Shown here: one piece after another, positions 16,488 through 20,493 of the stretch
Layout of the letters: every line of letters begins with the position of its first letter
How positions within the stretch are numbered: the first letter of the stretch is position 1
Source of the DNA: a virus
Length of the DNA: 20,493 nucleotides
Reading direction: 5' to 3' (one strand)
IMG/VR virus record: IMGVR_UViG_3300019752_000025
Location: 1 to 20,493 of that record
Made by a program: the position numbers and the translations under genes
The notes under the pieces: model-generated
The model's input: only the letters and a program-made list of their open reading frames with translations
The model's database searches: none
What the model was told of the DNA's origin: nothing

Positions 16488-18568
16488 GCAGTAAAAAACT
16501 GATGCTGTCGCAGCGGGTGCAGTCGCAGGCAAATGCGGGAATAATTAGGGATGCTGTGGATTTTGATGGGGTGGAGGATCATCTCAGTCGTGGCGGGCTG
16601 TTGGGTACCGATAGTAAGGCGTTTACACTCAGTTTGTGGCTGTATCCGGTTACGCTTGAAACCGGAGAGCAGTACATAAATTTTGGTTCTGATCGTTTTG
16701 TGTTATATAAGTCAGGTACTGATAAATATCGACTATTGGCCCGGAATCCAGACCACACAAGTGTTGTGGTTTTTAGTGTATCTGCGCTGTTAGTAAAGGA
16801 TACATGGACGCATATAGTAATGTCAGTAGATACGACTGACCTTGCGAAGCGGAATGTATATGTGAATGATGTTCCAGTGTCTGTTTTGTGGGATACGTAC
16901 ATTAATGATGTAATAAATTTCTCTAATACGCCGTATTACGTTGGTTCTAATAGTACTACTTCTACTTTATTTAAAGGTAGAATGTCGCACGTATTTTTAG
17001 ATACATCGTATTATGATTTGTCGGTAGATGCTAATCGGCGACTGTTTACTGAATACGGTCCTAATGGTCTGATGCCTGCTAAAAGCCAAGTCTCATTGAA
17101 TCCGATTCTCTATGTTTGTGTCGATTCTGAAAACCCAGGGATTAATTTCGGTTATGGGGGTGACTTCGTTCAGCATGGGGTGATGGCGCAGAGCCAGGTC
17201 GGGCCGAGTGATTATAACGCTCCCGCCACTCAGTTCGCTCCGGATGACGGGTATTTGTATCGTTCAGACTATATTCCTGGCCTCGACGGGTTTGTAATTA
17301 CATTTTCAATTTTATTTATTTTGAATAAAAGGGTAGGGAGGCAGTATCTTTTTGTAAGCGAAACATCGGGTGGTGCGAGAAATCGTGGGGTTTGTGTATA
17401 CACAGATGGGGTAGATATTCACATATCTGCAGCATCGAGCGTGGGCGGAACTATAGGGTTGTGGACACTGCCTGTTCCTGAGCACCGCTGGCAGCAGGTC
17501 GATTTCAGCTTGGATACGAGGGATTTCACAACGCTACGCTGCGCGGTCAACGGCGCTTTAGTGCCTGTCGTTATCAAGTATCAGCTGGGGTATGCGCAGA
17601 GTATCGGGTATGGAATTCGACTAGGAGTCGGCTCGGATTCTGTCGGTGGAAACAGGCTGGACGGTGCGCTGGCACGGGTCTGGCTAGACAGTAAGTATGT
17701 CGATCTGGCTGACAATCCGTTTTGGGAAAATGGTCGAACTGTATATCTGGGAGATAATGGTGAAATACCTGCATCAACCCTGCCGGTCGTGTATATGCCG
17801 ATGGTGGCTAACAGGCCGGGTGAAAACCGGGGGGCGGGTGCTGACTTCGATGAAAATGTTACATTCAAAGGGGCGCGTGGGCCGAGCGAGTACTGGGCAC
17901 GTAGTGTGACTGCCTCAGACCATTCAGCCGGGTTACATGCTACCGCATCCGGGTTGCAGGGGTTGTCTACGGCTGCGCTGTTTATTGCATTTGATCTGTC
18001 CCGCTACGCGGGTTCTGACATATCAACAATATTCAGGGCTGGCAGCAATGATTGCCAGCTCAGAATATATAATTCCGCGAAACAGGTTATATTCGATTTT
18101 TGTGGCAGTAATTCCAGTGTAGATAACTGGAGTTTTAAAACTGCGGGTAGTTTAAACACTACCGGCTGGAATTTTTTGTTTCTCGATTTTGATAACTCGG
18201 CCCCAGCAAATACCCGCTGTATTCTAAATGGTACGTCGGGGGTGTCATTTACAGATACACGCGGCCACCCTGTTTTTTCGTCCAGCCAGGCGCTGGATCT
18301 ATTGACGCTGATTAGCGGCGTTGATATTGGATGCTGCTATATAGCGGATTCAGTCATCGGGTTTGATGATGAGGCAGTCCGGCTGTTGTTTGTCGATGCC
18401 TTTGGTTATCCCGTGCCGTTGCAGCCGTCAATTGATGCGGGTCTGATCCCGCCTGGGGTGGTGGATTTGCGATTCGATGACCTGACCGCGCTCGGTTTTA
18501 ACGCGGGTACAGGTGGGGATTTTGTTATTAACGGCACGGTAACGCCGGGCGCAGACGTAGGAGCGTAA
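16484..18568 (+). CDS. Receptor-binding protein with three tandem lectin-like (LamG/ConA-type) units
   Basis: A 694-residue protein, started at ATG 16484 because that codon overlaps the preceding stop; ATG 16469 lies inside the upstream gene and is less likely. Three units of roughly 227 residues each contain a jelly-roll-like pattern (AFTLSLWLYP, then W-T/Q, then NG or ND with V/LV, then G-M/LAR-VWLD). Each ends in a shared tail: GINFGYGGDF (about 217), GENRGAGADF (about 443) and GFNAGTGGDF (about 673). Such domains bind glycans in other phage adhesins, so a host-surface polysaccharide is the likely ligand. DNA here is much AT-richer than in the neighbours (16681-16740 has 20 G/C of 60; 15961-16020 has 39 of 60), indicating recent acquisition. 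Confidence 0.7.
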   Translation: MSSKKLMLSQRVQSQANAGIIRDAVDFDGVEDHLSRGGLLGTDSKAFTLSLWLYPVTLETGEQYINFGSDRFVLYKSGTDKYRLLARNPDHTSVVVFSVSALLVKDTWTHIVMSVDTTDLAKRNVYVNDVPVSVLWDTYINDVINFSNTPYYVGSNSTTSTLFKGRMSHVFLDTSYYDLSVDANRRLFTEYGPNGLMPAKSQVSLNPILYVCVDSENPGINFGYGGDFVQHGVMAQSQVGPSDYNAPATQFAPDDGYLYRSDYIPGLDGFVITFSILFILNKRVGRQYLFVSETSGGARNRGVCVYTDGVDIHISAASSVGGTIGLWTLPVPEHRWQQVDFSLDTRDFTTLRCAVNGALVPVVIKYQLGYAQSIGYGIRLGVGSDSVGGNRLDGALARVWLDSKYVDLADNPFWENGRTVYLGDNGEIPASTLPVVYMPMVANRPGENRGAGADFDENVTFKGARGPSEYWARSVTASDHSAGLHATASGLQGLSTAALFIAFDLSRYAGSDISTIFRAGSNDCQLRIYNSAKQVIFDFCGSNSSVDNWSFKTAGSLNTTGWNFLFLDFDNSAPANTRCILNGTSGVSFTDTRGHPVFSSSQALDLLTLISGVDIGCCYIADSVIGFDDEAVRLLFVDAFGYPVPLQPSIDAGLIPPGVVDLRFDDLTALGFNAGTGGDFVINGTVTPGADVGA

Positions 18569-18572
18569 TTAA

Positions 18573-19103
18573 ATGGAACAGTATATAAATGTTGAAACAG
18601 GCCAGTACCCGATCTACCGCCGCCGGATTGAATTAAATCACCCGGATATTATTTTTCCGAAAGCAAAGCCGATTAATCACCCGGACTATGCGCTGGTTAA
18701 CCCGGTCAATAAACCCGCAGGCGATGTAGTCACGGAGGGCGCACCAGAGCGGGTTGACGGTGAGTATCAGCAGACGTGGCAGGTCCGGCCGTTTACTGCA
18801 GAGGAAAGCGCCGCGCAGGTAGCGGCGCTGGTGCAGTCGCGCCTGAGCCTGGCTAAAACCGAATGTTCCCGCCGCATTGTTGCGGTCATTGATCTGGCCG
18901 CCCAGGCGAATCTGACCGCCGCCGCCGCTGCGCAGGTCTTCAGTCCTGAGCAGGTGGCGGTCTATCAGCAGGGGGTGCAGTGGATCGCCCAGACCCGCGC
19001 CGCCCAGCGGCCGCTGGCTGAGGATCTGACGGCAGAGATCAGCGATGATCAGCACTGGCCAGCGCCGCCGCCCGCCGTGGTGGCGCTGGCTGCACAATTC
19101 TGA
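18573..19103 (+). CDS. Tail fibre assembly chaperone-like protein
   Basis: A 176-residue protein directly after the receptor-binding gene, four bases from its stop. The N-terminal part has NHPDIIFPKAKPINHPDYAL, and GDVVTEGAPERVDGEYQQTW is typical of short proteins encoded next to fibres. The C-terminal half is helical: SRLSLAKTECSRRIVAVIDL, then AQANLTAAAAAQV and VQWIAQTRAAQR, recalling DUF4376/fibre-assembly-type tails. It may help trimerise or protect the fibre, or act as a fibre-linked structural protein. Its base composition returns to that of the main operon. The stop codon lies at the edge of a terminator hairpin. Confidence 0.65.
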   Translation: MEQYINVETGQYPIYRRRIELNHPDIIFPKAKPINHPDYALVNPVNKPAGDVVTEGAPERVDGEYQQTWQVRPFTAEESAAQVAALVQSRLSLAKTECSRRIVAVIDLAAQANLTAAAAAQVFSPEQVAVYQQGVQWIAQTRAAQRPLAEDLTAEISDDQHWPAPPPAVVALAAQF

Positions 19104-19125
19104 CCCGGCACCTGCCGGGTTTTTT
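19103..19125 (+). terminator. Terminator at the end of the tail operon
   Basis: ACCCGGCA (19103-19110) pairs perfectly with TGCCGGGT (19113-19120), with a CC loop or a slightly smaller stem and larger loop. Five T residues follow (19121-19125). The first base of the stem is the last base of the preceding stop codon. The stem closely resembles the hairpin at 111-130. Confidence 0.85.
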
Positions 19126-19143
19126 AATCCCAGGAATCCCGAT

Positions 19144-19377
19144 ATGAAAAAATTACTGATGGCGCTGGCGCTGGCGTCCGTGCTGCCCGGCTGTGCGTCA
19201 CAGATGACCCCGGCGCAGCAGGCATCCGTCCTGCAGGCGCAGGCTGAGCGGCCCACACTGGCGGTTACCTGTCCGGCTGGCAGCGGCTCAGTAGTCGCCC
19301 CGCCACAAACAAAGAAGCCCGGCCATTGGCCGGGCGTCTTTCTGTGTTTTTCTGTGTTTTTCTGTGTTTTTCCCTGA
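19144..19377 (+). CDS. Small lipoprotein, probably truncated at its 3' end
   Basis: A 77-residue frame with a lipoprotein signal peptide: a KK start, a hydrophobic core, and lipobox LPGC with Cys17. The following A and S suggest outer-membrane sorting. The ribosome-binding site CCAGGA is well spaced. After the lipobox the text QMTPAQQASVLQAQAERPTL leads to VTCPAG. In related small phage lipoproteins as I recall them, this point would be followed by a C-rich, DPRDR-type region. Here the frame instead passes into a hairpin (19317-19335) and a 10-bp triplicate, encoding an odd end (FLCFSVFFCVFP). It may be a spanin-like or surface protein that lost its 3' part. Truncation is inferred. Confidence 0.55.
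   Translation: MKKLLMALALASVLPGCASQMTPAQQASVLQAQAERPTLAVTCPAGSGSVVAPPQTKKPGHWPGVFLCFSVFFCVFP
19311..19341. terminator. Bidirectional terminator-like hairpin
   Basis: GCCCGGCC (19317-19324) pairs with GGCCGGGC (19328-19335). The stem is extended by AAAGA (19311-19315) with TCTTT (19337-19341) across one A-G mismatch, so T-rich sequence follows the stem on both strands. It lies between the + strand tail genes and the - strand genes on the right and could stop transcription from either side. It sits inside the last part of the lipoprotein frame. Confidence 0.7.
19341..19370 (+). repeat. Three exact copies of TCTGTGTTTT
   Basis: The 10-base unit repeats head to tail three times without a mismatch, directly downstream of the terminator hairpin. 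It supplies much of the T-rich tract after the hairpin and the last residues of the lipoprotein frame. Replication slippage is the simplest origin. Confidence 0.95.
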
Positions 19378-19379
19378 TC

Positions 19380-19406
19380 CAACTATCCGGAATTTCCGGA
19401 TAGTTG
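19380..19406. repeat. 27-bp inverted repeat
   Basis: CAACTATCCGGAA (19380-19392) is the exact reverse complement of TTCCGGATAGTTG (19394-19406) around a single T. Neither strand has a T tract directly after it, so it is a weak candidate for a terminator. It might be a protein-binding or recombination site, or a stem protecting the 3' end of the convergent - strand message, whose stop lies 18 bases away. Confidence 0.85.
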
Positions 19407-19424
19407 AAACTTTTCTCCAGGTGA

Positions 19425-20045
19425 TTATTTAGCCGCGTTAGCAGCAGCGAGGTAATGCGCAATGCTGTCGTCTGCGTAATACGCAACGGCAGGGGTTAGC
19501 GTATGTGCCGGGTCGCTGCCGTTGCGCAACGCAAAACGCACGGCTGCTGCCGCCGCCTTCCACGCGGGCTGCTGTGCAGGCTCCTCGGGCGTGGGCGTGA
19601 TCGCAGCTACGTCCAGTTGCTCCAGCAGGTCTTGGCTGGCCTTGGCCGGTTCTGCGCTGCTCAGCACCGCCGCCAGCTGCCGGGCCAGCTCAGTGCCTGG
19701 CAGGTACGGCAGGGCCGCCTGAGCGGCGACCAGAGCAGCACCCTGGCGCTCTGCCAGACTGTCGGGCCGGTCGTCCCAATTGGGGTGTTCCTCACCCCGT
19801 ATCCCCCGGTCTACTACAACCGGGCCGCTTAGGATGTCATCCCAGGGCCAGTCCCGCGTCAGGTTCCATTTTCCTTCAAGCGGCACCTCAATGATGAGGT
19901 GGCCGCCCTCTGGCGGCTGCTGCAGCGGCGTGACCTGCAGCTGGTCAGTGGCATCGAGCCACAGCCCGAGTTTGGCACCTGCTTCGACGGCGGGTTGGTG
20001 CTGGCGCAGCACCGCCACAAATTCACGTTCCGTAATCGTTTTCAT
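19425..20045 (-). CDS. Hypothetical protein, 206 residues
   Basis: I do not recognise this protein. It begins MKTITEREFVAVLRQHQPAV and continues with mixed alpha/beta sequence (LGLWLDATDQLQVTPL, HLIIEVPLEGKW), a Trp/Asp-rich patch (LTRDWPWDDI), and helical Ala-rich C-terminal parts ending in HYLAAANAAK. There is no signal peptide or membrane segment, and the charge is acidic. An AGGAG motif lies about 12 bases before the start, rather far, with GGAA closer. The gene opposes the tail operon. Candidate roles are a late accessory protein or a lysogenic-conversion gene, neither shown by the sequence. Confidence 0.7.
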   Translation of the reverse strand: MKTITEREFVAVLRQHQPAVEAGAKLGLWLDATDQLQVTPLQQPPEGGHLIIEVPLEGKWNLTRDWPWDDILSGPVVVDRGIRGEEHPNWDDRPDSLAERQGAALVAAQAALPYLPGTELARQLAAVLSSAEPAKASQDLLEQLDVAAITPTPEEPAQQPAWKAAAAAVRFALRNGSDPAHTLTPAVAYYADDSIAHYLAAANAAK

Positions 20046-20080
20046 AATTCCGTTTAGCTCCTATTTTCCCTGCTTTCGTT

Positions 20081-20194
20081 TTAGTCTTTGATTACCGCGC
20101 AATGCTTGAATCGGAAGTCATGCAGATACAGGTCTTTTTCAATACCTTCTGCGTACAGACCGTTCCCGCTGGGGTGATTCTTTAACTGTCGTCG
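20081..20194 (-). other. Coding-like frame without a visible start codon
   Basis: On the - strand a frame is open from just after TGA 20195-20197 to TAA 20081-20083 and reads NHPSGNGLYAEGIEKDLYLH followed by DFRFKHCAVIKD. Composition and codon choice look like real protein, yet there is no ATG, GTG or TTG in frame. The preceding gene overlaps it in the 0 frame and this frame is -1 to it. It could be a gene remnant, a frameshifted extension or the result of a sequence error. Confidence 0.35.
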
Positions 20195-20421
20195 TCAACG
20201 GCCCAATCAAGGCCGGTTTGATGTGTTACAGCGGAATCCTCTTCCGCTGGTGCTACCCGGACGTTGTGATAACCGCCGCGCAACTCATCGAACGCATATT
20301 CAGCTGCTCCGGTGGCTTCCTCCACTGACGGAAATACAGCGCGGAATGACTGTCCAGACTGGCCTGACGTGTACTCCATTTTGCACTTACCCTGGTAGCC
20401 GGTCGGTAGATCTATACGCAT
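20182..20421 (-). CDS. Small hypothetical protein, possibly continuing past the right edge
   Basis: From ATG 20421 the frame gives 79 residues: MRIDLPTGYQGKCKMEYTSG, then a segment with FPSVEEATGAAEYAFDELRG and an acidic end (WAVDDDS). GTG 20424 is an alternative start. Upstream the same frame stays open for 23 codons to the window edge, so the real start may lie outside. A GGGGC about seven bases before ATG 20421 is a possible but weak ribosome-binding site. I recognise no family. The compact alternating pattern suggests a small alpha/beta protein in the same operon as the gene at 19425-20045. Confidence 0.6.
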   Translation of the reverse strand: MRIDLPTGYQGKCKMEYTSGQSGQSFRAVFPSVEEATGAAEYAFDELRGGYHNVRVAPAEEDSAVTHQTGLDWAVDDDS

Positions 20422-20493
20422 CACTTTTGCCCCGTATTTTCCCTGGTTGTTGCTTAGTCCGATATCACGACTCTGCGCACCGGATGAAATGAG

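Noticed and set aside
19503-19832. + strand frame of 109 codons opposite the 206-residue gene
   Set aside because: Cys/Arg-rich product with no domain signals. The opposite frame is longer and more protein-like.
20046-20181. Promoter for the 19425-20045 gene
   Set aside because: No pair of -35 and -10 hexamers at normal spacing was convincing. Transcription may come from upstream of the window edge.

Overview
The window carries the structural half of a tailed phage or prophage. It runs from the end of a probable portal gene, through head maturation, head-tail joining and the whole tail, to the tail tip and receptor-binding genes. All of these are on the + strand. Gene order, an HK97-fold capsid protein, a single tail-tube protein, a frameshifted tail-assembly chaperone pair and a very long tape measure, with no sheath and no contractile baseplate proteins, point to a siphovirus with a long flexible tail. 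Base composition is mostly high GC. Shine-Dalgarno sites of the type aggta or agga and the protein relationships suggest a gammaproteobacterial host, but I cannot name the genus. No integrase, repressor, lysis cassette, tRNA or CRISPR is visible, so phage and prophage cannot be told apart here.

Layout. Positions 1-73 hold a gene end (probably portal), followed by a strong hairpin terminator. Positions 179-1138 encode an S49-type head maturation protease, followed by a second terminator. Positions 1205-2521 encode the major capsid protein. Positions 2591-4286 hold a small Ala/Lys-tailed protein, a gp6-like connector, a head-closure protein and an HK97 gp10-like protein. Positions 4286-6163 hold a two-module tail-terminator protein, a 58-residue unknown and the tail tube protein. 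Positions 6192-7051 hold the G/GT chaperone pair, joined by a canonical A AAA AAC slippery site. Positions 7096-12948 encode a 1950-residue tape measure. Positions 12941-16487 hold four overlapping or nearly abutting tail-tip genes. Positions 16484-18568 encode a receptor-binding protein made of three tandem lectin-like units in a clearly AT-richer stretch, followed by a fibre-assembly-like gene and a terminator.

The right end differs in character. A short lipoprotein gene (19144-19377) runs directly into a terminator hairpin and a threefold 10-bp repeat, and looks truncated. Next comes a 27-bp near-perfect palindrome, then two - strand genes of unknown function that converge on the tail operon. 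Between them lies a coding-like frame with no visible start codon.

How the parts work together. The protease trims the capsid delta domain inside the procapsid. The connector, closure and gp10-like proteins build the neck. The chaperone pair loads tube subunits around the tape measure, which sets tail length. The terminator protein caps the tube. The hub and tip proteins and the lectin-like fibre handle host recognition. Many tail genes overlap by 1 to 20 bases, which fits translational coupling. Two intrinsic terminators inside the head gene cluster suggest either phage-controlled antitermination or deliberate differences in expression between portal, protease and capsid.
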